Shown here piece by piece: positions 24,457 to 33,444 of a DNA stretch of 64,000 nt. Positions within the stretch are counted from its first letter, which is position 1; each line of letters starts with the position of its first letter. The translations under genes were made by a program, and so were the position numbers. The DNA is from an uncultured Treponema sp. (GTDB taxonomy: Bacteria > Spirochaetota > Spirochaetia > Treponematales > Treponemataceae), in NCBI GenBank assembly GCA_900317625.1, contig ONHK01000012.1, forward strand, positions 1 through 64,000, written 5' to 3'. Below the pieces are notes generated by a model. That model saw only the letters and a program-made list of their open reading frames with translations, searched no databases and was not told the origin of the DNA.

Positions 24457-26544
24457 ATGATAAACGTACCTGAATTATTTGGAAACATGGTTTTTAATCA
24501 GAAAGTGATGAAAGATCGTCTTCCTAAGGAAACTTTTAAAGCGCTCAAAAAAACGCTTGATTCTGGCGCACCGCTTGAACTTGATGTAGCGAATGTTGTT
24601 GCTCACGCAATGAAAGATTGGGCTATTGAAAAAGGTGCTACTCATTTTGCGCATTGGTTCCAGCCTTTGACTGGTATTACTGCAGAAAAACACGATTCAT
24701 TTATTAATCCTCAGGATGATGGAACTGTAATCATGTCTTTTAGCGGAAAGGAGCTTGTAAAAGGTGAGCCTGATGCTTCTTCTTTCCCGTCTGGTGGTCA
24801 CCGCGCAACTTTTGAGGCTCGTGGTTACACAGTTTGGGATCCGACTTCTTATCCTTTTATCAAGGAACATACACTTTGTATTCCAACAGCGTTCTGTTCT
24901 TATACAGGAGAAGCTCTTGATAAGAAAACTCCTTTGCTTCGTTCTATGGAAGCTTTGGACAAGCAGGCAAAACGAATCCTTAAGCTTTTTGGAAAAACTG
25001 TCAGCCACGTTGCGACAACTGTTGGTGCGGAACAGGAATATTTTATTGTTGACCACGATTTGTGGGCACAGAGAAAAGACCTTCGCATGACAGGACGCAC
25101 TTTGTTTGGCGCAAAACCTTCTAAAGGTCAGGAAATGGATGACCAGTATTTTGCAGCGTTGAATCCACGCATTGTAAAATATATGGAAGATTTGAACGAA
25201 ACTTTGTGGAAGTACGGAATTCTTTCAAAAACTGAACATAATGAAGTTGCTCCAGCACAGCACGAAATGGCTCCGATTTTCAGCACAACAAACATCGCTG
25301 TTGATCAGAACCAGCTTACAATGGAAGTTATGCGAAAAGTTGCAAAACGCCATGGTCTGGAATGTCTTCTTCACGAAAAACCTTTCGCAGGTCTTAACGG
25401 TTCTGGAAAGCACAATAACTGGTCAATGTCTACAAACGAAGGCGAAAACCTTCTTGAACCGGGAAAAACTCCAGAGTCAAATGCACAGTTCCTGCTTTTC
25501 CTTACAGCAATTTTGAAATCTGTTGATGAAAACCAGGATTTGCTCCGCATTTCAGTTGCTTCTGCAGGAAACGATCACCGACTTGGAGCAAACGAAGCGC
25601 CGCCGGCAATCATTTCTGTTTATCTTGGAGATGAACTTTACCGCGTTCTTGGCTCGATTGTTGAAGGCAAACCATATTCTGCTGACAAAAAATCTAAGAT
25701 GACAATTGGAGTTGATGTTTTGCCACCAATTCCAAAGGATTCTACAGACCGAAACAGAACTTCTCCGTTTGCATTCACAGGAAATAAATTTGAATTCCGT
25801 TCAGCCGGTTCAAATGTTTCTTTGGCAGGTCCAAACACAACTTTGAACGCGATTGTTGCGGAAACTCTAAAATCTTTTGCAGACGAGCTTGAAGGTTCTT
25901 CAGACTTTGAAAAATCTTTGAATACTCTTATTGAGCGAGAAGTAAAGGCGCACTGGAGAATTGTATTCAACGGAAACGGCTACGATGAATCTTGGAAAAA
26001 GGAAGCTGCAAAACGTGGACTTCTTGAACTTAGAACAACTCCTGATGCAGTTGCGCATTATCTGGATGAAAAGAATGTTAAACTTTACACAGATACTGGT
26101 GTTTACACAAAAGAAGAGATGGAAAGCCATTACGAAATCAAGCTTGAAAAATATGCCCAGCTTTTGAACATTGAAGTTGAAACGATGCTTGAAATGATTA
26201 ACAAAGACATCTTGCCGGCTGCATACAAATACATTGCGGCTGTTTCAAGAACAGTTGTTAATCTTAAGGCTGTTGTTCCTTCTGCAAAAGCCTCTGCTGA
26301 AAGCGCATTGCTTGCAAAACTTGATGCTCTTACTGGTGATTTGGCTGAAAAGACAGAATCTCTTGCAAAAATCCATCTCGCTGCAAAAGCAAGCGGTGAT
26401 GTTATGGCAGTTGCCAAAGCGTATGCGGATAAAGTTATTCCTGCAATGGCAGAAGCCCGCGCTGTGGCAGACGAAATCGAGCCATTGCTTGGTGAAGAAT
26501 ACAAACCATTCCCAAGCTACGAAGATTTGCTGTACAGAGTTTAA
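24457..26544 (+). CDS. glnN: Glutamine synthetase type III
   Basis: Makes glutamine from glutamate, ammonia and ATP; the main ammonia-assimilating enzyme. The 695-residue length and N-terminal [15 protein letters not shown] and [17 protein letters not shown] segments define the GSIII (GlnN) class, not the 450-residue GSI. The catalytic core includes [37 protein letters not shown] and [19 protein letters not shown]. The ATG at 24457 is preceded by a GGGGG box; an earlier in-frame ATG lies before the leader T-run region and is not credible. The leader carries an attenuator, so control is probably at transcription elongation. Confidence 0.97.
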   Translation: MINVPELFGNMVFNQKVMKDRLPKETFKALKKTLDSGAPLELDVANVVAHAMKDWAIEKGATHFAHWFQPLTGITAEKHDSFINPQDDGTVIMSFSGKELVKGEPDASSFPSGGHRATFEARGYTVWDPTSYPFIKEHTLCIPTAFCSYTGEALDKKTPLLRSMEALDKQAKRILKLFGKTVSHVATTVGAEQEYFIVDHDLWAQRKDLRMTGRTLFGAKPSKGQEMDDQYFAALNPRIVKYMEDLNETLWKYGILSKTEHNEVAPAQHEMAPIFSTTNIAVDQNQLTMEVMRKVAKRHGLECLLHEKPFAGLNGSGKHNNWSMSTNEGENLLEPGKTPESNAQFLLFLTAILKSVDENQDLLRISVASAGNDHRLGANEAPPAIISVYLGDELYRVLGSIVEGKPYSADKKSKMTIGVDVLPPIPKDSTDRNRTSPFAFTGNKFEFRSAGSNVSLAGPNTTLNAIVAETLKSFADELEGSSDFEKSLNTLIEREVKAHWRIVFNGNGYDESWKKEAAKRGLLELRTTPDAVAHYLDEKNVKLYTDTGVYTKEEMESHYEIKLEKYAQLLNIEVETMLEMINKDILPAAYKYIAAVSRTVVNLKAVVPSAKASAESALLAKLDALTGDLAEKTESLAKIHLAAKASGDVMAVAKAYADKVIPAMAEARAVADEIEPLLGEEYKPFPSYEDLLYRV

Positions 26545-26620
26545 TTGATTTTTAGTGGTGCGGTGGTTGTTCTTGTTGTTTACAGCATTTGCAATCATCG
26601 CGTGTAGCTAAAACTAGAAG

Positions 26621-26664
26621 CAGGCGTTGAATCAGATTCTGTTCTGGTTTGACGCCTGTTTTTT
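26621..26664 (+). terminator. Intrinsic terminator after glnN
   Basis: CAGGCGT pairs with ACGCCTG and AATCAGA with TCTGGTT, followed by a run of six T. It overlaps the stop codon of the convergent S41 peptidase gene. Confidence 0.85.
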
Positions 26665-28180
26665 ATAACAATCTGAATTCAATATTTTTAAGTTTTTCCC
26701 TCATTTCGATGTCATTTGTTTCCAAAAAGATTGTTTCGTTAAGGTCACAACCTAAAGACCAATAATCCGGGAAGACTCCGTATTGTTCGCCATGCCAGTT
26801 TTCAAAATGATTTAAAAACGTATTTCTTTTGCAGCTTAGGGAAATCGCAATTCCACTGTTCGGAAGCTGATAAGGCAATACATCGCCGAACTGTATGCAG
26901 CCTGCGGAATTTTCCCCGATAATTTTTACGTTTCCACCTAAAATTCTTTTTGCAAACAAAGGCGAAATTTCGCTGGCACTAAAGGAACTTCTGTCTAGTA
27001 GGAAAATCACTTTTCCATTGAAATATGTTTTTATTTCTTTTAAAAAATCGCAGTGTTGTATGTCAACCAGTTTTTGTGGATTTTTAAGATTGATTTTATA
27101 ATCTTTTTTGTAGTTTTTGTAATACCAACTTTTTGTTAGTCCCAAATTTTCAAAATATTTTATATGAGCCTGAAGTGTGGCAGGAGATGTTGTCTGTAGC
27201 TGTTCAAAGAAAAAATTATTGCTAAAGTTATTCAGTTTTTTAAAGTCACTGAAATAGTTTTGTGGATTTTCCTGAGTCATTGCATAAAACGGATAAATGC
27301 CGTAGCCAATTTCTCCGCCATTGTTGCTTCTTAAATCGATAATTATATTTTTCTTGTTCCGCCATGTTTTTCCTATGTCTGCAAATTTTTTTAGAACAAT
27401 TTCAGAACCTTTTTTGAATTTTGAATTATTTTCTTGAACTTTAAAGCTTGAAAGACTTATATAAATGCTGCTGGCTGTTTCAATTTCGTGATATTTGGGT
27501 GAAAATGAAACCTGAATATTTCCGTCATCATAAACTGGAAGACTGAATTCTGTTCCGTCAAAAGAAAAGTTATAGTCTGATATTTTTTGTTTGCTTATAA
27601 TGCCAATGCGATAAGTATCTTTGCCTTTTGTTGGATAATAAAAAATATTTTCGGTTTTTCCAGTGAATTTTGCTCCAGTTTTTATGGCGGAAGAATCAGT
27701 TTGTGTTACATGGAAGGAGTCTTCAGTTTTTTGAACAAAAGTATTCGTATAGTAAAATATTGCGAAAGTGTTGGCGGAGTTCCATTCTTGGGCATTGTTT
27801 CCCAATATGAAAAGGTGATTGTCTTTTGCAAACCTTGAAAGAAAATCAGCAAATTCTTTCATAATCGGTTTTGTTTCAATTTCTTCCGAATTTTCGTATT
27901 TTTCCTTAAAATGTTCCCTAAAATTTTTTTCTGAAAAGCCATTTTGCAAAAGTTCACTGTAACCTGCATAAGCAGTTTTTAAATAATAAAAAAGATAGTC
28001 GATGTCGTCTGAAAGTTCTGCATAAGAAATAAAGGTTTTTCGTCTTGTTTCTTCATTTGAAATAAAGGTTTCCCAAACTTCTACAGGTTCGCTTGAAATT
28101 AAAGTTTGCTTTGCAAATGCGCAACAAAAAGATGACACAATGATAAGTGTCAGGCAGATAAAATATTTTAAATCTTTCAC
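26663..28180 (-). CDS. Secreted S41-family (C-terminal processing-like) peptidase
   Basis: A 505-residue protein with a signal peptide (about 1-24; ICLTLIIVSSFCCAFA). The second half has the S41 fold markers NIIIDLRSNNGGEIGYG near residue 285, the nucleophile segment LLDRSSFSASEISPLFAK, and IIGENSAGCIQFGDVL followed by YQLPNSGIAI. The Ser of SFSAS is the probable nucleophile. It starts with GTG and has no strong ribosome-binding site. It is divergent from the membrane HTH regulator gene, and four similar operator-like sequences lie between them. Likely periplasmic or cell-surface; the substrate is unknown. Confidence 0.87.
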   Translation of the reverse strand: MKDLKYFICLTLIIVSSFCCAFAKQTLISSEPVEVWETFISNEETRRKTFISYAELSDDIDYLFYYLKTAYAGYSELLQNGFSEKNFREHFKEKYENSEEIETKPIMKEFADFLSRFAKDNHLFILGNNAQEWNSANTFAIFYYTNTFVQKTEDSFHVTQTDSSAIKTGAKFTGKTENIFYYPTKGKDTYRIGIISKQKISDYNFSFDGTEFSLPVYDDGNIQVSFSPKYHEIETASSIYISLSSFKVQENNSKFKKGSEIVLKKFADIGKTWRNKKNIIIDLRSNNGGEIGYGIYPFYAMTQENPQNYFSDFKKLNNFSNNFFFEQLQTTSPATLQAHIKYFENLGLTKSWYYKNYKKDYKINLKNPQKLVDIQHCDFLKEIKTYFNGKVIFLLDRSSFSASEISPLFAKRILGGNVKIIGENSAGCIQFGDVLPYQLPNSGIAISLSCKRNTFLNHFENWHGEQYGVFPDYWSLGCDLNETIFLETNDIEMREKLKNIEFRLL

Positions 28181-28227
28181 TCTATTATTTTAAATAGTAT
28201 TTTATTTATGTAAACCCGCAAAAACAC

Positions 28228-28309
28228 GAAATAACCTGGGTTACTAAAAAATAACCAAGGTGTCAAAATTGTGATACCAAGTTATTTTTTATGGTACTTG
28301 GTTATTTTT
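28228..28309. promoter_or_regulatory. Cluster of four operator-like repeats
   Basis: Four related sites of the form AAATAAC(C/T)NNGGT occur in the divergent gap: two forward (AAATAACCTGGGTTAC; AAATAACCAAGGTGTC) and two inverted (AAATAACTTGGTATC; AAATAACCAAGTACC). Such clusters usually bind a DNA-binding protein, perhaps the adjacent LuxR-like regulator. Confidence 0.6.
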
Positions 28310-28345
28310 CTTTTCTAGCTAGAAAAATCAATGTATAATATTTTT

Positions 28346-29113
28346 ATGAAGATTGAAAAAAGTGTTTTATATGAACGGCTGATGATTTTTTTTGCTGCGG
28401 TTGTTCAGGTTATCGGATTTTTTATAAGCATAACTATAGAAGATTATACATATTCATTTTTGCCGTATTGTAAGATTATAATTCCTGCTGTAAATATTTC
28501 GTGTGCGACGATTTGTTTTGTCTTGGTGTTTTTTTATAAAATCCGTTTTATGCAGTCTGTTGTGTTGTTTATTCAGGGAATTACGATGACTTTGAACAAT
28601 CTTATGTTCTTGGGGTTGTATTTGTATTTTTTTGGAATTGCGCTTCTTTTTTGCTATGGTTATTTAAAGACTGATATACGTAAAAAAGTTGTTCTGTGTT
28701 TGGTTCCATTGTTTTTGTCGTTGTTTGTAATTCTTCCTGTTAGCCGTTCAAAATTTTTTATGGCATTGGCGTATTCGTTGTTTCTGACTTTTGCTTTTTC
28801 CCATATTTATAATGTCTTAAAGAATTCTCTGTTTGATTTGTTTCCTTTTCTTTCAAAAAAGATTTCAAAAATTGATTTGCCGCATCCGGAAAATTGGTTA
28901 AGGCTTTCTGAGTATGGAATTTCAGGCAGGCAGAGCAAACTTGTGGAAGAATTTTTAAATGGTGAGACAAATTACAAAAAGCTTGCAGAAATTTTTATCA
29001 TAAGTGAATCTACTGTAAAGCGTGAAATGGCGGAAATCTGTAGGAAACTTGGTGTTGAAAATGCCACAATGCTGCGCCTTTTGTTGAATCAATATTCTGA
29101 AATAATTTATTAA
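28346..29113 (+). CDS. Membrane-embedded LuxR-type HTH transcriptional regulator
   Basis: About 255 residues. The first ~170 form six or seven hydrophobic helices; residues ~190-250 are a LuxR-type helix-turn-helix (YGISGRQSKLVEEFLNG, then ISESTVKREMAEICRKLGV). This makes a one-component membrane regulator. Two in-frame ATGs exist, at 28331 and 28346. A TATAAT box covers 28333-28338, so transcription would begin near the second ATG; a leaderless message from 28346 is my choice, with low certainty. It is divergent from the S41 peptidase gene and lies just upstream of the amt-PII gene. It contains no ANTAR domain that I can see. Confidence 0.8.
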   Translation: MKIEKSVLYERLMIFFAAVVQVIGFFISITIEDYTYSFLPYCKIIIPAVNISCATICFVLVFFYKIRFMQSVVLFIQGITMTLNNLMFLGLYLYFFGIALLFCYGYLKTDIRKKVVLCLVPLFLSLFVILPVSRSKFFMALAYSLFLTFAFSHIYNVLKNSLFDLFPFLSKKISKIDLPHPENWLRLSEYGISGRQSKLVEEFLNGETNYKKLAEIFIISESTVKREMAEICRKLGVENATMLRLLLNQYSEIIY

Positions 29114-29139
29114 AAATTTTATAATTTTTTAATCTTCTC

Positions 29140-29168
29140 TTGCAATTTTTTTTGAAATTTTATATAAC
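29140..29168 (+). promoter_or_regulatory. Predicted promoter of the amt-PII gene
   Basis: TTGCAA, 17 bases beginning with T8, TATAAC; the same arrangement as the glnN promoter. Confidence 0.6.
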
Positions 29169-29174
29169 TATTTA

Positions 29175-29225
29175 TGTCAAGGGCGACAAGAATTTGTAGA
29201 AAGCAAATTTTTGTCGCTTTTTTTA
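29175..29225 (+). promoter_or_regulatory. First leader attenuator of amt-PII with ANTAR-like hexaloop
   Basis: Hairpin TGTC-AAGGGC-GACA (29175-29188) has A at loop position 1 and G at position 4. Its 3' half overlaps the terminator stem GCGACAAGAATTTG (29183-29196) pairing with CAAATTTTTGTCGC (29204-29217), followed by a T-run. The two structures exclude each other, as in the glnN leader. Confidence 0.7.
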
Positions 29226-29267
29226 TTTGATTTTTAACTTTGTTAAAGATTGAAAAATTTTTGGTAT

Positions 29268-29327
29268 GCACAATGGCGTGCGGACAGATTTGGAGATTCC
29301 ATCTGCTGTCTGCATGCCATTTTTTTT
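29268..29327 (+). promoter_or_regulatory. Second, tandem leader attenuator of amt-PII with ANTAR-like hexaloop
   Basis: Hairpin GCAC-AATGGC-GTGC (29268-29281) has the same loop as the glnN leader, again with A1 and G4. It overlaps the stem GGCGTGCGGACAGAT (29275-29289), which pairs with ATCTGCTGTCTGCATGCC (29301-29318) and is followed by a T8 run. The unit ends 19 bases before the amt-PII start. Confidence 0.7.
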
Positions 29328-29346
29328 GCAGTTTGGAGGTATAGTT

Positions 29347-31125
29347 ATGGATTCTGCTGCTTTGATGGAAGCGATAAAGTCCGTTTCCAGCGATTTGTGG
29401 GGCGTGTGGTTTCTTTTAGGTGCTGCCCTTGTTTTTTGGATGCAGGCTGGTTTTGCAATGGTTGAAACAGGTTTTACCCGTGCAAAAAACACGGGAAACA
29501 TCATTATGAAAAACCTGATGGACTTTTGTATTGGTACTGTAATGTTTATTGCAATTGGTTTTGGTCTTTTCCTTGGTGAAAATGCTTTCTTCGGTCTTAT
29601 TGGAAAACCAAACTGGCAGGTATTTACTGATTATGCAAATTTTGACTGGTCAAACTTTATCTTCAACCTTGTATTCTGTGCAACAGCTGCAACAATTGTT
29701 TCTGGTGCAATGGCAGAACGAACGAAGTTCCTTTCATATTGTGTATATTCAGCTGTAATTTCTGCAGTTATTTATCCTATTGAAGCGCACTGGACATGGG
29801 GCGGCGGTTGGCTTTCTCAGATTGGATTCCATGATTTTGCTGGTTCAAACTGTATTCATATGGTTGGTGGTATTTGTGCGTTGATTGGCGCTGCGATGGT
29901 TGGTCCTCGTATTGGAAAATTTACAAAGAACAAGAATGGCAAAGTAACAGAAGTTCATGCTTTCCCTGGTCATAACATTCCGATTGGTGCTCTTGGTGTA
30001 TTTATTCTTTGGTTGGGTTGGTACGGATTCAACGGTGCTGCTGCTGTTTCAGTTCCAGAACTTGCTTCTATCTTTGTAACAACAACAATAGCTCCTGCTG
30101 TTGCAACAGTTGCTTGTATGATTTTTACATGGATTAAGTATGGTAAACCTGATGTTTCTATGTGTTTGAACGCTTCTTTGGCTGGTCTTGTAGCAATCAC
30201 TGCCCCTTGTGATGTTACAGATGCCTTTGGAGCAACTGTAATCGGTCTTGTTGCAGGTTTGCTTGTTGTGTTTGGAGTTTGGTTCTTGGATTACAAACTT
30301 CATGTTGATGACCCGGTTGGTGCTGTTGCGGTTCACTGTTTGAACGGTATCTGGGGAACAATTGCTGTAGGTCTTTTTGCAACTCCAACAGCTCCAGCTT
30401 TTGCCCGTGCAATTTCTGGTGGTGCAAACCAGATTTCTGGTGCTGGACTTTTCTATGGTGGCGGTTTCAAATGTCTTGGAATTCAGCTGCTCGGAATGTT
30501 AGCTACAGCGGCATGGACAGCAGTTACAATCACAATTGTATTTATTGTAATTAAAAAGATTTTTGGTCTTCGTGTTACAGCGGAAGAAGAAATTGTTGGT
30601 CTTGATAAACTTGAACATGGTCTTGATTCTGGTTATGCAGGATTTGCGACAATGTACTCTTCAGAGGAATATGCAGAGGCTGAGGAAGCTGGAGTTACAA
30701 TTCCAAAAACATCAGTTCCTGTTGAAACGGCCGTTCCTGTTCATACAGAAGCCGCTCCTGCAGATGCAAAATTCAACAAAGTTGTAATTGTTACACGTCA
30801 GACAAAGTTCGATACTTTGAAAGCTGCAATGAATTCAATTGGTGTAACAGGAATGACTGTTGTAAACGTAATGGGTTGCGGTATGCAGAAAGGTGCAAGC
30901 GAATTCTATCGTGGTGCGCCTGTTGAAATGACACTTCTTCCAAAAATCAAGGTTGAAATCGTTGTTTCAAAAGTTCCTGTAAGAACTGTAATCGATGCTG
31001 CTAAAAAAGCTCTTTATACAGGTCATATTGGAGATGGAAAAATCTTTGTTTACCCTGTAGAAGAAGTTGTAAAAATCAGAACTGGAGAAGAAGGTTACGC
31101 TGCTCTTCAGTATGATGATGAGTAG
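29347..31125 (+). CDS. Ammonium transporter fused to a PII signalling domain
   Basis: A 592-residue fusion. Residues ~1-430 are an Amt/MEP channel: QAGFAMVETGFTRAKN, DFAGSNCIHMVGG, and the pore His pair region in HNIPIGALGVFILWLGWYGF and HCLNGIWGTIAVG. After a linker (~435-474, Glu/Pro/Val-rich), residues 475-592 are a complete PII protein with T-loop QKGASEFYRG, the conserved Tyr at about 521, and GHIGDGKIFVYPVEEVVKIR. Family knowledge: separate GlnK plugs AmtB when nitrogen is plentiful; here the regulator is covalently attached. The ATG at 29347 has GGAGG seven bases upstream. Two leader attenuators precede it. Confidence 0.96.
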   Translation: MDSAALMEAIKSVSSDLWGVWFLLGAALVFWMQAGFAMVETGFTRAKNTGNIIMKNLMDFCIGTVMFIAIGFGLFLGENAFFGLIGKPNWQVFTDYANFDWSNFIFNLVFCATAATIVSGAMAERTKFLSYCVYSAVISAVIYPIEAHWTWGGGWLSQIGFHDFAGSNCIHMVGGICALIGAAMVGPRIGKFTKNKNGKVTEVHAFPGHNIPIGALGVFILWLGWYGFNGAAAVSVPELASIFVTTTIAPAVATVACMIFTWIKYGKPDVSMCLNASLAGLVAITAPCDVTDAFGATVIGLVAGLLVVFGVWFLDYKLHVDDPVGAVAVHCLNGIWGTIAVGLFATPTAPAFARAISGGANQISGAGLFYGGGFKCLGIQLLGMLATAAWTAVTITIVFIVIKKIFGLRVTAEEEIVGLDKLEHGLDSGYAGFATMYSSEEYAEAEEAGVTIPKTSVPVETAVPVHTEAAPADAKFNKVVIVTRQTKFDTLKAAMNSIGVTGMTVVNVMGCGMQKGASEFYRGAPVEMTLLPKIKVEIVVSKVPVRTVIDAAKKALYTGHIGDGKIFVYPVEEVVKIRTGEEGYAALQYDDE

Positions 31126-31140
31126 AAATAAAAAGTAATA

Positions 31141-31170
31141 AAAACGCGGGAGACTCCGTTCCCGCGTTTT
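31141..31170. terminator. Terminator after amt-PII
   Basis: AAAACGCGGGA and TCCCGCGTTTT form an eleven-pair stem with A/T-rich flanks on both sides, so it can act on both strands. Confidence 0.85.
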
Positions 31171-31181
31171 ATATATTTTTT

Positions 31182-31225
31182 GGTTCACAAAGTCATGTAA
31201 CCCCGACTTTGTGAACCTTTTTTTT
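31182..31225 (+). terminator. Second terminator between amt-PII and purD
   Basis: GGTTCACAAAGTC pairs perfectly with GACTTTGTGAACC, followed by eight T on the plus strand. It forms a tandem terminator with the hairpin at 31141. Confidence 0.85.
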
Positions 31226-31238
31226 ATTGTAAAAAAAC

Positions 31239-32564
31239 TTAAAGTTCGCCGGAAACTGCTGCTCCTGGTAAACCGATGTCTTTTCTGTAGAAAGCTCCAT
31301 CAAAATGGACGCCTTCAATCGCTTTGTAGGCATTTTTCCAGGCTTCATCAAAAGTTTTTCCAAAAGTTGAGCAGGCAAGGACGCGGCCGCCATTTGTAAG
31401 CATTTTGCCGTTTTCCAATTTTGCACCTGCGATAAAGATTTTTGCTCCGGCTTCAGAGATTTTGTTTTCGTCAAAAGAAATTTCTTTTCCTTTTGGATAA
31501 CTTCCCGGATAACCGCCTGAAACAACAACTGGGCTAACCTGATAACCTTTTTTCCACGAAAAACAGAAACCTTTTAATGTTCCGTCTGTGATGGACTTGC
31601 ACATTTCAACAAAATCAAAATCCATAAGCGGCAATACTGACTGTGTTTCCGGGTCACCAAGACGAACGTTGTATTCCAAAAGTTTTGGACCATCTTTTGT
31701 AAGCATAACACCAAAAAACAAGAATCCGCGGTAATCAAAACCTTCTGCAACAAGACCTTTTAAAGTTGGTTCAAGACAAGTTTTATTGAATTTTGCCATT
31801 GTTTCTGCTGTAACATCGTCGAGCGGACAAACCGAGCCCATCCCTCCTGTGTTTGGACCTTTTGCACCATCTTCGAGTCGCTTGTGGTCGCGGGCAGGTA
31901 AAAATGGAATTATGCAGGCATTTTCCGGATGTTCTGGATTTACGCTTACAGCTGAAAGAACAGAAATTTCAACGCCCTGCAAATAATCTTCAATTACAAG
32001 TTTTTGCCCCGCATTGCCAACTCTTCCAGATTCCATTAAATCTGTGATTGCTGCCAGCGCATCTTCTACGGTTGCCGCAACAACAACGCCCTTGCCGGCT
32101 GCAAGTCCATCAGCTTTTATTACAATTGGTGCACCGTGCTGCCTAACATATTCTTCCGCAGCCTTTTTGTCTGTAAAAGTTTTGCTTTTGGCGCAAGCAA
32201 CACCATATTTTTCCATAAAATCTTTTGAAAGATCTTTTGAAGCCTCTAGTTGAGCGGCAGCCTTTTTTGGTCCCACGCAAGGAATTCCAGCTGCCCAAAA
32301 AACATCTGCCAATCCTTCTGCAAGAGGATCTTCCGGACCGATTACAGCCATTGTGCAATTTTCATGTTTTGCAATCTGAATGTATGGATTTTCTGAACCT
32401 TTTATGTAATCACAATTTTTTATTTCAACGTTGCAACACTTAGATTCTTTTGCAGTGCCACCATTTCCTGGAACACAAACAACCTTTTCAACACTAGAAC
32501 TCTGAGCAATTTTCCAAGCAATAGTGTGCTCACGACCGCCATTGCCAACAACGATAATATTCAT
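31239..32564 (-). CDS. purD: Phosphoribosylamine-glycine ligase
   Basis: Second step of de novo purine synthesis, joining glycine to phosphoribosylamine with ATP. The 441-residue ATP-grasp protein begins with the typical NIIVVGNGGREHTIAWK and contains IGPEDPLAEGLAD, the ATP-grasp segment VIKADGLAAGKGVVVA, GPNTGGMGS and the metal-site EYNVRLGDPETQ. All core motifs are intact. It is monocistronic on the minus strand, divergent from rsmE and convergent with amt-PII. Confidence 0.97.
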   Translation of the reverse strand: MNIIVVGNGGREHTIAWKIAQSSSVEKVVCVPGNGGTAKESKCCNVEIKNCDYIKGSENPYIQIAKHENCTMAVIGPEDPLAEGLADVFWAAGIPCVGPKKAAAQLEASKDLSKDFMEKYGVACAKSKTFTDKKAAEEYVRQHGAPIVIKADGLAAGKGVVVAATVEDALAAITDLMESGRVGNAGQKLVIEDYLQGVEISVLSAVSVNPEHPENACIIPFLPARDHKRLEDGAKGPNTGGMGSVCPLDDVTAETMAKFNKTCLEPTLKGLVAEGFDYRGFLFFGVMLTKDGPKLLEYNVRLGDPETQSVLPLMDFDFVEMCKSITDGTLKGFCFSWKKGYQVSPVVVSGGYPGSYPKGKEISFDENKISEAGAKIFIAGAKLENGKMLTNGGRVLACSTFGKTFDEAWKNAYKAIEGVHFDGAFYRKDIGLPGAAVSGEL

Positions 32565-32639
32565 ATTCCCATTTTACAGAATTTATGAAAAAAAGTACAA
32601 CTTGCTGACGCGTTTTTGTAAATATATTAAAATGCTTCT

Positions 32640-33383
32640 ATGAATATTTGTCTTTTTAAAAAAGAAGAATTGGAAAGTCCTTTGAGTTTTGCGGATGAAC
32701 GTGGCGAGCATATAATAAAAATTCTTCACAAAAAAGAAGGCGATACTTTTTTTGCTGGTGTGATAAATGGTAAAGCAGGAACGGCGACTATTACAAAAAT
32801 TGAAAATAAGCAGATTTTTTTTACTTTTGAACCTGAATCTGACGGAAAACCACTTTATCCTTTAAAAATGATAATCGGATTTCCGCGACCGATTCAGTTA
32901 AAGCGGCTTTTACGCGATGTTGCGGCTTTAGGAGTAAGTCAAGTTCATCTTACCGGCACAGAGCTTGGTGAAAAATCGTATATGCAGTCAAATCTTGTGG
33001 AGCACGGAACTGCCTATAAAATGCTTGTTGATGGAACAGTCCAAGCTGGAGGAACATTTGTGCCGGATTTATTTCTTCATAAAACATTGAATGAATGTCT
33101 TTCAGCGCTCGAAAATGAATCTTCAAAAAATGAGCTGAAACTTTGTCTGGACAATATAAATCCAAGCGGTTCGCTGATGAAAGTCCTTCTTGCCCAAAAA
33201 CTGAAACCTGAATCAATAATTGCGGCAATCGGAAGTGAACGTGGCTGGACAGACAACGAAAGGCTTTTGCTGGAAAAAAGCGGCTACATCCGCTGCGGAA
33301 TGGGAAAACGCATAATGCGCACTGAAACCGCTGCAACAGTAAGCGCAAGCATAATCGGTGCTGTGCAGGGCTGGCTGGAATAA
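32640..33383 (+). CDS. rsmE: 16S rRNA (uracil-1498-N3)-methyltransferase
   Basis: A 247-residue SPOUT-family methyltransferase. It has an N-terminal PUA-like barrel (ADERGEHIIKILHKKEGD) and a C-terminal knot with IAAIGSERGWTDNERLLLEKSG and RIMRTETAATVSASIIG, the SAM-binding signatures of RsmE. No Shine-Dalgarno is obvious; a possible TTGCTG-17-TATTAA promoter would start transcription only a few bases before the ATG. It leads a plus-strand group with pepT and murA. Confidence 0.94.
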   Translation: MNICLFKKEELESPLSFADERGEHIIKILHKKEGDTFFAGVINGKAGTATITKIENKQIFFTFEPESDGKPLYPLKMIIGFPRPIQLKRLLRDVAALGVSQVHLTGTELGEKSYMQSNLVEHGTAYKMLVDGTVQAGGTFVPDLFLHKTLNECLSALENESSKNELKLCLDNINPSGSLMKVLLAQKLKPESIIAAIGSERGWTDNERLLLEKSGYIRCGMGKRIMRTETAATVSASIIGAVQGWLE

Positions 33384-33444
33384 TTTTTATAATAAATAAA
33401 ACTCGACATTCGTTTTATTTAAGATTGGCTTTTTGGGAGGAATT

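Noticed and set aside
28331..29113. Membrane HTH regulator as the ANTAR protein for the nitrogen leaders
   Set aside because: Its C-terminus is a LuxR-type DNA-binding helix-turn-helix, not an ANTAR domain.
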